Assembly (NCBI RefSeq): GCF_032854445.1
Contig: NC_088302.1
Location: 34,315,979 to 34,379,978 of the forward strand
Direction of reading: 5' to 3'
Source of the DNA: Liolophura sinensis
Lineage: Eukaryota > Mollusca > Polyplacophora > Chitonida > Chitonidae
Length of the DNA: 64,000 nucleotides
How positions within the stretch are numbered: position 1 is the stretch's first letter; the number at the start of each line of letters is the position of its first letter. Shown in pieces: positions 34,506 to 44,965 of the stretch. A model generated the notes under the pieces. The model worked only from the letters and a program-made list of their open reading frames with translations. It searched no databases and was not told the DNA's origin. The translations under genes and the position numbers were made by a program.

Positions 34506-34768
34506 GGGGCCTCCGTGGCTCAGTCGGTTAAAGCGCTAGCGCAGCGTAATGACCCAGGAGTCTCTCACCAATGCGGTCGCTGTGAGTTCAAGTCCAGCTC
34601 ATGATGGCTTCCTCTCCGGCCGTACGTGAGAAGGTCTGTCAGCAACCTGTGGATGGTCGTGGGTTTCCCTCGGGCTCTGCCCGGTTTCCACCCACCCTAA
34701 TGCTGGCCACCGTCGTATAAGTGAAATATTCTTGAGTACGGCGTAAAACACCAATCAAAAAAAAAAAA
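34506..34768 (+). mobile_element. Full-length family-1 tRNA-derived SINE
   Basis: This is the most complete copy and my reference. The head GGGGCCTCCGTGGCTCAGTC has an A box (TGGCTCAGTCGG, 34516-34527); the B box is GAGTTCAAGTCC (34584-34595). The body carries CTCTCCGGCCGTACGTGAGA, GGGTTTCCCTCGGGCTCTGC and GTCGTATAAGTGAAATATTC, then GAGTACGGCGTAAAACACCA and poly-A. The flanks TCTTTCACCAAAA and TCTTTCCTCAAAA are an imperfect 13-base target duplication. Transcription by RNA polymerase III is expected from the internal boxes. Confidence 0.93.
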
Positions 34769-34859
34769 TCTTTCCTCAAAATATTTAAATGCAGCTTTTA
34801 TCGTAAGGATGGGCTATATTGGGCATGTTAAGAAGTTACAGTTACCGTCTGAGGTTGAG

Positions 34860-35978
34860 GTGTCCAAGCTAGAGTGACGGAGTGCTTGGGGTTTCATGTC
34901 CAAGCTAGATCATCACCCAGTCTTGGCCGTCTTTTGTCACACCTTTCTCACAGTGGTTCCATTGTTTGGCATGAGTTATTCGTTTCATGAAATTTCCCTT
35001 TTAGCGACTAGAGTCGGGCGCATTTTTCTAAACGTTATTAAAATTTTCCTTAATTAATACGTATGTGACGCAGATATAAGAGTCGTGTAAATCTATGCAT
35101 TTCACTAGTACATTAGATATATTGATGTGGTCTTATATCAAGCTCTTGAGATGTTATCCATTGTACATGGTGACGTGACAAACTACATAGGTTTACCACA
35201 TACGTTTACTTCGTATTATCGTTTCTGTTTGCAGTTTTTCGAACGGAGTTTAAAGGTACCCAATACGTTAACTTACGTTAGCCTGAAAGAATACTGCACA
35301 TTTCTGTGTTTCTATAGGCTTCAATCACATTTTACCATCAGAGCTTGATCTGTTGAGGGCCTCAAGGGGAATGATATTTCTAAACAGAGCAATTTCTCTG
35401 AACAAAAACCAACGGTCGAAAAAAAAACGTTCCCAGCAATGCAGTATGTACTGTTTTAAATAAATAACTTCGCGCAGATACATGAAACAAGTCATTCAGA
35501 AGTTTTAATAGATATTCTCTGATTATTGCAAATAACAAATTTGCTTGAAAAAATAAATCCAGTAGCTCGTAAAATTTAAAATGAAGCATGTTTATCTTCA
35601 TTTGCTTTAGATAGATGGGACAAATGGCGTTCCGCTCGACGCGGTGTTGTTGTTGAAAGTGTCAGTGCCGAGAAAAGATAGTACGATGGTATGAGGGCCT
35701 TACCTGGCTTCTATAGAGGAGTAACGAAACCAGCTTTCTAGTGATTATACTAACAATAGCAAACGAGAAATATCCAATAGCCGAGATGGTAGAGAGGTGG
35801 ACTACGGACAGAGAGATCCGATGAATAAAGCAGCCAATTTTTAAATGGAATCTGCGATATTGAACACCTAGTATCCGTCACTTGAACACCTGGCACTCAT
35901 CACTTGAACACCTGTGATCCGCTAACCAATCGGTGGATATGCAGGATGAATGAACCGCGGCAAAGTGGAGCCAGTGTG
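34860..35978. other. U1-specific stretch
   Basis: This part has no counterpart in U2-U4, where other sequence lies at the equivalent place. No gene is recognised. It includes a three-copy 22-base repeat. Confidence 0.5.
35861..35926. repeat. 22-bp tandem repeat, 3 copies
   Basis: TGAACACCT starts at 35861, 35883 and 35905, with CCGTCACT, CTCATCACT and an end variant between them. Confidence 0.9.
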
Positions 35979-36835
35979 TAATGTACATTACCAATGACCG
36001 TCGCTTGCCTATAGAGATACAATGACATCCTCTTTGAAAATACTTAAAAGTACACCCAGGTTCGTCTTGGCCTTCTTAATACGGTACAGACGGAATCTAG
36101 GCTATGAGGATACGAGATGTTCAAATCGATATCGTGTGCGGCATTTTCACTTTGACAAATCGTACTTATAGAACTTACAAGCCTAGACAGATTACAATAC
36201 CTGCAGCTATTTGATTACGTCGAGTTACAAATAAAAAAAAATTCTGATGGTTGGAGAGGTTTTCTTGCAGTATCTAGAAATGGATTTAAACTGGTGTTTG
36301 ATGGTCTATCGTAACTCAGTAGAAAATATTATAGGCTGTCGTGACATTAGAGATGAAACTAGTGACGGTTTGCGGGCCACGGGTTATTGCAGAAATAATG
36401 TTACAGAAAGTGTAAAACGCTTCTATGTGTATTTGGTAAACTCATCGTGTGGTATTTAAAGCCAAAAAGCTACTGAGGAGTGTCCGTCGCATTGTCAACT
36501 GGTGTAAACTAATTGTGATGAATGTATTTCCAGTTATGATGAGGTCACGATGCCAAAAATGGGCAATAAGTACGTCAGCAGAGAAGCTGATAACAAACTT
36601 ACAGCGCACTGAACCAATGTGTAAAACGTAACTAGACTCATCTACAAGGCATAGCAGCTTCACGTGTTAAATTAAGTAACACTAGAGTGTGCTGAATAAT
36701 GTAGAAGTTTTATGTATGGGACGTTATATAAGCCGTGTTACGGCAAAACATTTCACCTACAAACTGAGTCAGGTCACTGAAGACTTCATCGATGACCACC
36801 CTTAGCATACGTCTTTCTCATACCTTAACCTTGAG

Positions 36836-37022
36836 AATGGTGTCCTACCTAAGCCTTAACAGTGTCCTACCTAAGCCTTGAGAATTCTATCATACCTAAG
36901 TCTTGAGAACGGTGTTCTACCAACCTAAACCTTGAAAACGGTGTGCTGCCTAATCGTTGGGAGCGTTGTCCTAGTTAAACCTTGAGAACACAGTGTCCTA
37001 CCTAAGCCTCGAGCACAGTATC
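36836..37022. repeat. 25-bp minisatellite in U1, about 7 copies
   Basis: Degenerate units of CCTTGAGAACGGTGTCCTAC followed by CTAAG. The same array stands at the same place in U3 and U4 with many more copies and is reduced to one unit in U2. Confidence 0.85.
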
Positions 37023-37245
37023 ATAAAAACAAACTCATAAAAATGACTGCGCGCTACATATGACTATCGAAGACGTAAAGAGTATACCAGTTGTAATTAC
37101 ACCTTTCATGTAGTATCCGCAACCTTACAACGCCTTCTTCGGACCATTCCCAATTTAACACTATGTGAGTTTTTCCCAAACTCACAAAACAATATGCATC
37201 TGACGAATTGCTGTTTCAATCAGTCCATGCCGAGCTATTAATTTG

Positions 37246-37396
37246 GGGACAAAGGAATTCGCGATTTTTTCCCGAAAATGTCCCAGTTGATAGATCGGCC
37301 CAGTTGACTGGAGTGCTATAGTCGGATCGTTAATAAATCATCATATTTTCATTATAGGGACAAGTTATTAATTTGATCAGAATTAATCTGACAAAA
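37246..37396. other. Near-invariant block 1 in U1
   Basis: About 150 bases, from GGGACAAAGGAATTCGCGAT to GAATTAATCTGACAAAA, look identical to U2 (42784-42934). They differ at two positions in U3 and one in U4. Sequence on both sides of it in U1 differs from U2 at many positions. The block ends inside the candidate exon. Confidence 0.75.
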
Positions 37397-37584
37397 CCCC
37401 TTTTTCTTTCACTACTACAATTATCAGCTCGAAATAAGTGGTGGGGTCGGGTTCTGGTGTGTGTGCTATGTCCCAATCAATCAGACGTACACCTCTCGTT
37501 ACATCCAGCGGACTCACACCAACTGCCGGAATATGGGCGAGACCCTACGGATTGCGAATTCCGAGTACATATTGAATTAACTGC
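37358..37584 (+). CDS. Candidate internal exon in U1, function unknown
   Basis: Borders look like splice sites: TATTTTCATTATAG before position 37358 and GTAAGA from 37585. The frame that starts at the first exon base (GQVINLIRINLTK...) is open for all 75 full codons, and the in-frame stop TAA appears only across the donor, so splicing would remove it. The exon would end in phase 2. Matching open exons lie in U2, U3 and U4. The product contains CPNQSDVHLSLHP and PEYGRDPTDCEFRVHIELT and resembles no family I know. Copies are similar DNA, so shared openness is weak evidence of coding. No partner exons are established. Confidence 0.27.
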
Positions 37585-38167
37585 GTAAGACTGTGTACGG
37601 TTATCTGTTGTCGCTATATGGTATACTGCATAGTGAGTTTTCCGACTGAAAAAAAAAACATTACGCCATTACATTAATAAGTTAACGAAGTAACATATAG
37701 CAAGTCATGTTTCATTGCCCGAAAAAAGTGCAACACATGGACCAGAATCTGTTAAAATCCCGATGATAACCAGTAAGTAGTTTATACAATGAAATCTAGG
37801 GTCGACAAATTCACAATTAGACAGATTCTCATGCAATGCGCTTAAAGCTTCACAAGAAACTAGAAACATTTATCATCTGGTGTACAACCGAATGCGGCAA
37901 ATTATTCATCACAGAGGTAAGTAACTATGGAGAAAATGTATTTAGTTTTATCCAATTCTTTTCCGGCAACATACTAACGTGCAGCGTATCTCCCCACGCC
38001 TACCGAGTAGTGTGTTTAATATCTTCTCTGAAACAAACACTTTCGAAACTGATATAAGTAAAAAATATATTTCGTACTCTTAGTTCCTTTGAAAATTAAT
38101 ACTTATATATCTTTACGTGTTTTCTGTATGTTTTTATACCACGCATTTTGTCAATAGTTCTTTAATA

Positions 38168-38360
38168 GAGGAAAGGTGTATAATTAGTTATACGCAACAG
38201 CTGTTAAAGACATAGCTGATTGTTCTCTGACCTTTTCGGTGAGAATTATGCAGACTCAAGGGAATGATACGCGGCGAACGGTGATACGCTGGGACTTAGA
38301 AGCTGTCTCTTAGGCAAGAGAAGACTTAAAACAGACTTATCCAAATACATGTGCTAACTT
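38168..38360. other. Near-invariant block 2 in U1
   Basis: It starts near GTGTATAATTAGTTATACGC (an imperfect palindrome) and the perfect palindrome AACAGCTGTT, and runs through GATACGCGGCGAACGGTGAT to AGACTTATCCAAATACATGT. I see about five differences to U2 over 190 bases, far fewer than in neighbouring sequence. Equivalent blocks start near 43567, 49580 and 55497. It looks like a constrained regulatory element or a recently homogenised segment. Confidence 0.6.
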
Positions 38361-38689
38361 CGATATGCCGGCTGTGATGTTTAGAATCGATAGCCCGAAG
38401 ATGAAAACCGCGATCATTTTAAAGAAAGTACATTCGTCCAAAACACGCTTATAGCTGATCCTAAACCTTTGCTCAAGTGCTTTCTGTGCTTTGTTACACA
38501 TTTATGACATTAATCATAAAGCTAAAATGACAGCCAAAAACGCAAAATTTGACACTATCTTCACTGATAATTGGAGAAATTCTTCAATGGAACAATTTAA
38601 GAACGCAGGCGGTGATTTTCATTTATTATTAAATTTTTCCCTGTTCACAAGTATTTACACTTAGAATATATTTGTACCTAACTAAGCAC

Positions 38690-38912
38690 CTCAGTGAGTA
38701 AGGTGTACAAACTACAGCGTTCAGTTATTATCCCTATCTGCGCTCGCTCTGGGTTGAAATCCACCTCATCCTGGTTTTCTCACCATCCGTATGTGAGAAA
38801 ACTTAATGATGGTTGTGGGGTTTCCCAGGGCTTTGTGTGTTTTCCGTTGTAAAAGTTAATATCCCTAAATACGGCGTAAAGCACAAATAAAAAAAATCAA
38901 ATAAATCAATCA
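38690..38912 (+). repeat. Old SINE shared by all units, U1 copy
   Basis: CACCTCAGTGAGTAAGGTGT is a decayed tRNA-like head and GGGTTGAAATCCACCTC a B-box region. CACCATCCGTATGTGAGAAA, GGGGTTTCCCAGGGCTTTGT and AAATACGGCGTAAAGCAC follow the SINE body and tail. Copies at 44.10, 50.12 and 56.04 kb show that it was present before the units multiplied. Confidence 0.75.
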
Positions 38913-39049
38913 GCCATTTGCAAGGAATTTGTACATAACGCGTTCTTACTCTTCGTAGAGATCGTCGTCGATAGCATGGCCGCTTGCACAGTCGGTACGA
39001 TCGCTGAAAACAACTGAATTTCTATTAATAAGAACAGGTGTCTAACTTT

Positions 39050-39290
39050 GTGTCATTTTTGCATAATTTTGCGTAAGTCATGGTGTTAGAGGGTGTGTCT
39101 AAAAATGCTTCAACTTACATCAATTTACATCAATAGTTAGAAAAAACCTTACTAAGGTAAATTGACAAGACACCAAAGTTACGTGTGACCATCTGCCAAT
39201 TACTACACTGTCATCGCTGCTATGGTGTTACTTTCTGTGTTGTAGTCTTTAATATTGCATGTCACACGTGTGAAAGTTCCCGTTTCGTCA
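39050..39290 (+). repeat. Dispersed repeat R, U1 copy
   Basis: GTCATGGTGTTAGAGGGTGT, TGTGACCATCTGCCAATTAC, TACACTGTCATCGCTGCTAT and GGTGTTACTTTCTGTGTTGT. It is one of the best preserved copies and is repeated in every unit. Confidence 0.7.
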
Positions 39291-39403
39291 ACACGTAAAA
39301 CTGACAAACAGCGTGTAAGTGATAAATCTAAATAATAACAAATCTGCCCGAGCGGTGTGGTCTGTTGGTCTTTTGTGCATGTAAAGCATCATTGTTTCTG
39401 ACA

Positions 39404-39532
39404 AAGATGTATTTATCTATTCATTTGATTAGAATTTAGCCTGTACAATTGCACTATATTATTTCACTTATAGAACAGCGGCCAGCATTATGCTGCGAGG
39501 AAACGGGGTAGAGACAATCCCACGCATCATAG
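39404..39532 (-). repeat. Old antisense SINE shared by all units, U1 copy
   Basis: ATTTATCTATTCATTTGATT, TTTCACTTATAGAACAGCGG and CCAGCATTATGCTGCGAGGA follow the antisense SINE 3' half. Equivalent remnants stand at about 44.84, 50.87 and 56.80 kb. Confidence 0.7.
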
Positions 39533-39972
39533 AAATATGTAGTTCACAAGCACTTTTAATAATATTAACTCTAAAGATTGGCGTCTTTTTACACAGGTTT
39601 TAACATACATGTTTAGATGGAAAATCTTTCCTATTTTGGTTCTTACAAATGGGTGAACCGTAGTCACATGTGGGTCAAACCGCATGTTCGGCGTGACGTC
39701 ACAATTGCTTTTACCTAGAATAAAATCACATTTTTGACATTGTCAAAAGAAAAGGTGGTAGGACATTAAACGTAGAGAATCCATACATTTATTTACGGAA
39801 TGATTCCAAACGCAAAAGTGGTAATTAGCATCTAACACCAGTCTTTGACAACACAACATGATATATGTGCGCAAAAGCATATGTGTTTTCCAATGTCCTA
39901 AACATTTCAGATCACTTACAAACCACCCTGTAATTCCAAAAATAATCATGGAATATTCCAAATGATTGCAAT

Positions 39973-40056
39973 CAACTCACAGTAACCGCACTGGTGACAG
40001 GCTCCTGGGTCACTGCGCCGCGCTGACATGTTAACCACCTCGACCACAAAGGCCCC
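39973..40056 (-). repeat. SINE head, antisense, specific to U2
   Basis: The minus strand reads GGGGCCTTTGTGGTCGAGGT, GGTTAACATGTCAGCGCGGC and GACCCAGGAGCCTGTCACCA, ending at GTGAGTTGA within the B box. Only the 5' third of a family-1-like element is present; the unit sequence resumes directly after. Confidence 0.8.
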
Positions 40057-40269
40057 GACAGTGTATTTTTAGATGATACCTTCTAGGCCTTGGAAGGGTC
40101 AATGACGCTTGTGTGGTTGTTTGCGCTCTCTAACCTTTTCAGGTCTAATCAGCACCTTTTTAGATCCCGCTCCAAAGCGTAAATTGTAAACCAGAACCAT
40201 AGAGTTACGTTTGCAGTAAGGTTTTAGTGAAACCGTTTGTGACGTCTTTACGTCAGGGAAACATTGATA

Positions 40270-40350
40270 ATGATGACGCGAGGAAATTGGGTAGAGACAT
40301 TACCACGCACGATACAAACAAGTAGCTCACAAGCACTTTTAATAATATTC
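40270..40350. repeat. Ectopic copy of a unit segment inside U2
   Basis: GCGAGGAAATTGGGTAGAGA, ATACAAACAAGTAGCTCACA and GCACTTTTAATAATATTCAC repeat sequence found once per unit at 39.50, 44.93 and 50.96 kb. In U2 it also appears here, between parts that are adjacent in U3 and U4. It looks like a short gene-conversion or template-switch insertion. Confidence 0.7.
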
Positions 40351-40489
40351 ACTCACATTTCTGGATAGCTTTTCTCCGAATGTCTGAGTCAATGAGTTTT
40401 CATCAAATAAAAATGAAAAGTACATGTTATTGAGTTACTAAATAAATCATTTAATAATAAATATATGTACATCAAATATATGTAATGTC

Positions 40490-40520
40490 ACGATGATGGC
40501 TGTATGTGCGGAGGTTTGGC
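40490..40520. other. Empty SINE target site in U2
   Basis: GATGGCTGTATGTG followed at once by CGGAGGTTTGGCTGGATAAG. In U3 the same site holds a SINE between two copies of CTGTATGTG. U1 is also empty here (GGATGCTTGTATATGTGGCG near 33,940). Confidence 0.85.
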
Positions 40521-42232
40521 TGGATAAGGCAAATGCATCACGGTTCAATTCCTTCTTCATATCCGCTCCGCTCTGGCAGCACCTGCGCATGAGTGAGATT
40601 TTTGGATTTTTTCTCAGCCCAAGTCTGTCTCAGATCCTATTTCTGGACAACTGGTCCATTGCAATGCCAACTGACTTAAAGTTTATCACATCAATTCTTT
40701 GCAATTACCCTACATCGACAAGTCATCGGCACATGTTCACAAAACGTATTGTGTTTTAGCCCGGTCTTCGCGGATTCTTTCACTTGGCTGTGTGGCTGGA
40801 TGGAGCGTCATGACTGCTGGCGACAGCGTGGCATTTTACTGCTATAGCTATGGTGGTATTGCAATCATGCAGCAAAGAGGCGCCATTGACATATGCCCTT
40901 AAAAGGAAAGCAAACGTAACTCTAAAGCAAACATCACATGAACAAGCATTGAAAACTTTATCTGAAAATAGCTCCACTTGTGTTTTTTTTTTCGATTTCT
41001 TTCCCTAAATTATATAAATGCAGTTTTTATCGTAGGGTTGGGCTACATCAGACATGTTAAAAATATACATTACCAATGACGTCACATTCACGTTCTCTCG
41101 TCCCACATTAAGTATCTAACATCAGATTTGCTTTTCCATGCACAGGCACACACAGATACAGTTCACTGGAATGTTATATACAGCATTATGGTGTAGAAAA
41201 CGCCATGTCCTGTCACTGACCACATGACTTATCAATAAACCCATAAAATCCTCCATGCAACTGCAATTCAATACATTTAACTCTTTAGAAAGAAAAATCT
41301 AAAATCATAAGATACAATGTTTAGTGGTCTTCCTAGATACTTTGATCAATGCGGTATATGAGCATGATAAATACTCGTCAATATCATGTACATGTGTCAG
41401 TGGGTACACATTTGAAATCACCGAAAGGTAATTGCACTGTACAATATCTGTATCCATAGACAATATTTGTTGTACTGCATCATGAATTAAATTACTGTAA
41501 ATGTTTTATAAAGACAAGAGATGGAGTAGATCTACAAAGTTACCATATAAGTCGCATGTATCTGCTGTAGTTATATAGTACTGATATACCATCTTATACT
41601 TATCTTATACTACTTACACTTAAGCCCATAGTTTATCTACAGACAAACGTATTGTATCTCCAACTGCCAGCAAATAACAATGTACCGTCGCTTCTCTATA
41701 GAACTACAAGGATATCCTCTTTGAAAATACTTAAGGTAAACTCAATTTCTTTAGGCTTCTTAATATGGTACAGACGGAATCTGGGCCATGAGCACACTTA
41801 GTGTTCAAATCGATATCGTGTGCGGCAATTTCACTTTGGCAAATCGTCCTTTTGGAACTTATAAGCGTAAGCAGTTTACGATAACTTCAGCTATTTGATT
41901 GCATCGAGTTACAAATAAAAACAAATTTCGATGTTTGGAGTTTTTCTTCTTGCAACATGCTTAATGACTGAGTATTTGATTTGGCAATATTTTTAATCAG
42001 GAAATGGATTTAAATTGGTTCCTGATGGTCTATCTTAACACAATAGAAAATATTATAGGCTGTCGTGACATTAGAGATGAAACTACTGACGGTTTGCGGG
42101 CCAAGGGTCGCTGAAGAAAAAAAGTTAGGGAATGTAAACGCTCCTTTTTGTATTTGTCAAACCCACCGTGTAATATTTGAAGCCAAAGAAAAAAATACTG
42201 AGGAATGTCCGTCGCATTGTCACCTGGGGAAA

Positions 42233-42256
42233 TCCTACCTAAGCCTTGAGAACGGT
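42233..42256. repeat. 25-bp minisatellite reduced to a single unit in U2
   Basis: Only CCTACCTAAGCCTTGAGAAC with GGTA remains before the AAGGGAAAATTAAGCTCCCT boundary that also follows the long arrays in U3 and U4. Confidence 0.85.
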
Positions 42257-42783
42257 AAGGGGCAAGGGAAAATTAAGCTCCCTTGTCTAGTGTCTGCTGA
42301 AAAAAACTGCAGTGAGACAGCTCCAGGACTGTTTATTTACTTATCTAAATAATTTTCCAGAATTTTCTCTCGTACAAACAGCCCTAGGTGTAACATACAG
42401 GTATACATAGTGTATTAGTGGAAGACAAATAGTATTTAACAAGCCCAAATGGCCACTTGTGTGTCGTCGATGACTTATTGCCACCAAGGCCCTAACAACA
42501 TTGTCAACCAGGTATATGGTAAAGCGTCCATACAGGACCGAAATACTGTTGACAATGATGTTAAACCCTAAACAAGGAAAAAGATTGGACTCTACATACG
42601 ACTATTGAGCCCGTAATGAGTAGACCAGAGGTAATTACATCGTCTAGATAGTATTCGCAGCCTTACAACGTCTTCACCCAAACTTTCCTCATTTAACTCT
42701 ATATGAGTTTTTCCCAAACTCACAAAACAATATGCATCTGATGAATTGCTGTTCCAATCAGCTCTTGTCGTGCTATTAACTTA

Positions 42784-42934
42784 GGGACAAAGGAATTCGC
42801 GATTTTTTCCCGAAAATGTCCCAGTTGATAGATCGGCCCAGTTGACTGGAGTGCTATAGTCGGATCGTTAATAAATCATCATATTTTCATTATAGGGACA
42901 AGTTATTAATTTGATCAGAATTAATCTGACAAAA
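42784..42934. other. Near-invariant block 1 in U2
   Basis: Identical by eye to 37246-37396 of U1 over about 150 bases. Confidence 0.75.
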
Positions 42935-43122
42935 TCCTTATTTGTTTCACTATTACAATTATCATCCCTGAAAAAGATGTGGAGCTGGGTTCTGGTGTGT
43001 CTGCTATGTACCAATCAATCAGACGTACACCTCTCGTTACAGCCTGCGGGTTCACGCCAACTGCCGGAATATGGGCGAGACCCTACGGATTGCGAATTCC
43101 GGGCACATATAGAATTAACTGC
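42896..43122 (+). CDS. Candidate internal exon in U2, function unknown
   Basis: Same borders as in U1: TTTTCATTATAG before and GTAAGA after. The frame is open throughout. It differs from U1 at several residues, for example SLKKMWSW for ARNKWWGR and RAHIELT for RVHIELT. See the U1 entry for the reasoning and limits. Confidence 0.25.
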
Positions 43123-43566
43123 GTAAGAATGTGAACGGCTATCTGTTGTCACTATATGGTATACTGTGTAGTGAGTTTTCCGACTGAAAAAAAAAGTCAC
43201 GCCATTAGATTACATATAGCAAGTCATGTTTCATTGCCCCCAAAAAGGCAACGCATGAACCAGAATCTGTTAAAACTCAGGGGATGACCATTAAGCAATT
43301 TACGATAAAGCCTAGGAACGACTAACTCCCCCACTCTCACCTCCCACCCCCGTTTCCAGGCAACATTGTAACGTGCACAATGTCTCTTCATGCCTGCTAG
43401 GTAGTGTATTTAATATCTTGTCTAAAACAAATGGAACACCTTCGAGGCTTATATCAATATAAAAAAATATTTTGTACTCTTAGGTCCTTTGAAAATTAAA
43501 ACTTATATTTCTTGTGTTTTCTGTGTGTTTTTATAGCACGCATTTTGTCACTCCTTCTGTCATTAA

Positions 43567-43760
43567 GGAAAGGTGTATAATTAGTTATACGCAACAGCTG
43601 TTAAAGACATAGCTGATTGTCCTTTGACCTTTTCGGTGATAATTATGCAGACTCAAGGGAATGATACGCGGCGAACGGTGATACGCTGGGGCTTAGAAGC
43701 TGTCTCTTAGGCAAGAGAAGACTTAAAACAGACTTATCCAAATGCATGTGCTAACCGCGA
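43567..43760. other. Near-invariant block 2 in U2
   Basis: It carries GTATAATTAGTTATACGC, AACAGCTGTT and GGGAATGATACGCGGCGAAC as in the other units. Confidence 0.6.
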
Positions 43761-44099
43761 GCACGTATAATCGCGCAAGATATGCCGGCTGTGATGTTTA
43801 AAATCGATTGCCCGAAGACGGAAATTGTCATCAGTCTAAAGAAAATAAATTCGTCCGCAACACACTCAGCCAGAACCTTTGCTCAAGTGCTCTCTGTGTT
43901 TTGTTATACATTAATAACATCAATCATAAGGCTTAAATGACAGCCAAATGTGCAAAATTTTGCCCTGTCTACACTGATAATTGGAGAAATTCTTCAATGG
44001 AATAATTTAAGAACGCAGGCGGTTATTTTGTTTTATCCACCAGATTATTAATTTTTTCCCTGTTCACAAGTATTTACACTTAGAATATATTTGTACCTA

Positions 44100-44335
44100 A
44101 CTAAGCACCTCAGTGAGTAAGGTATACAAACTATAGAATTCAGTTATTATCCCTATCTGCGCTCGCTCTGGGTTGAAATCCACCTCATCCTGGTTTTCTC
44201 ACCATCCGTATGTGAGAAGATCTAATGATGGTTGTTGGGTTTCCCAGGGCTTTGTGTGCTTTCCGTCCTAAAAGTTAATATCCCTAAATACGGCGTAAAG
44301 CACTATTTAAATAAATCAAATAAATCAATCAACCA
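44100..44335 (+). repeat. Old SINE shared by all units, U2 copy
   Basis: Same landmarks as 38690-38912, with TATGTGAGAAGATCTAATGA as in U3. Confidence 0.75.
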
Positions 44336-44439
44336 TTTGCAAGGAATTTGTACATAACGCGTTCTTACTCTTCGAAGAGATCGTCGTCGATAGCATGGCC
44401 GTTTGCGCAGTCGTACAACTGAATTTCTATTAATAAGAA

Positions 44440-44712
44440 CAGGTGTCTAGCTTTGTACCTCTTTTGCATAATTTTGTCTAAGCCATCATGTTAGAGGGTG
44501 TGTATAAAAAATGCTTCTACTGTTCATCAATTTACATCAATATTTACAAAAAGCCTTACAGAGGTAAATTGATAAAGACCGCATTTCAACGGTTACATGT
44601 GACCATCTGCCAATTACTACACTGTCGTCGCTGCTATGGTGTTACTTTCTGTGTTGTAGTCTTTAATATTGCATGTCACACGTGTGAAAGTTCCCGTTTC
44701 GTCAACACGTAA
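44440..44712 (+). repeat. Dispersed repeat R, U2 copy
   Basis: CATGTTAGAGGGTGTGTATA, ATGTGACCATCTGCCAATTA and CACTGTCGTCGCTGCTATGG. A 74-codon frame (44488-44712) covers it and reappears in U3; it is carried by a dispersed repeat, so it is unlikely to be a gene. Confidence 0.7.
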
Positions 44713-44842
44713 AACTGACAAACAGCGTGTCAGTGATAAATATAAATAATAACAAATCTGGCCAAGCGGTGTGGTCTGTTGGTCTTTTGTGCATGTAAAG
44801 CATCATTGTTTCTGACAAATTGTGCTCCTAAAGCAAAGATGT

Positions 44843-44965
44843 ATTTATCTATTTACTTGATTAGAATTTAACCTGTACAATCGGTCCTTATTCTTTCACT
44901 TATGGAACGGCGGCCAGCATCAAACTGCGAGGAAATTGGGTAGTGACATTCCCACGCACGATACA
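44843..44965 (-). repeat. Old antisense SINE shared by all units, U2 copy
   Basis: CTTTCACTTATGGAACGGCG, GCCAGCATCAAACTGCGAGG and AAATTGGGTAGTGAC match the remnant at 39.4 kb. Confidence 0.7.

Larger units (their letters stand above)
31817..39690. repeat. Tandem unit U1 (about 7.9 kb, most diverged)
   Basis: First unit of a four-unit array. Its start (AACGTGATGACGTCATAATT) corresponds to GACGTGATGACGTCACAATT at 51.16 kb. Compared with U2 it has two extra blocks: the 27-bp minisatellite (32.44-33.60 kb) and a U1-only stretch at about 34.86-35.98 kb. It also carries its own full SINE at 34.5 kb. Short frames that match frames in other units exist (36247-36459 and 37373-37588) but the unit is riddled with stops; no complete gene is visible. 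Confidence 0.85.

Noticed and set aside
34506-34600. Possible tRNA gene
   Set aside because: A and B boxes are present, but they head a SINE with a conserved body and poly-A tail and a target duplication, and no full cloverleaf can be drawn.
35760-35810. tRNA-like GCCGAGATGGTAGAGAGGTG
   Set aside because: It resembles an A box, but no B box or SINE body follows.
44488-44712. 74-codon frame found again in U3 (50526-50738)
   Set aside because: It lies within dispersed repeat R, and similar but broken frames occur in unrelated R copies, so the similarity is that of a repeat and not of a gene.
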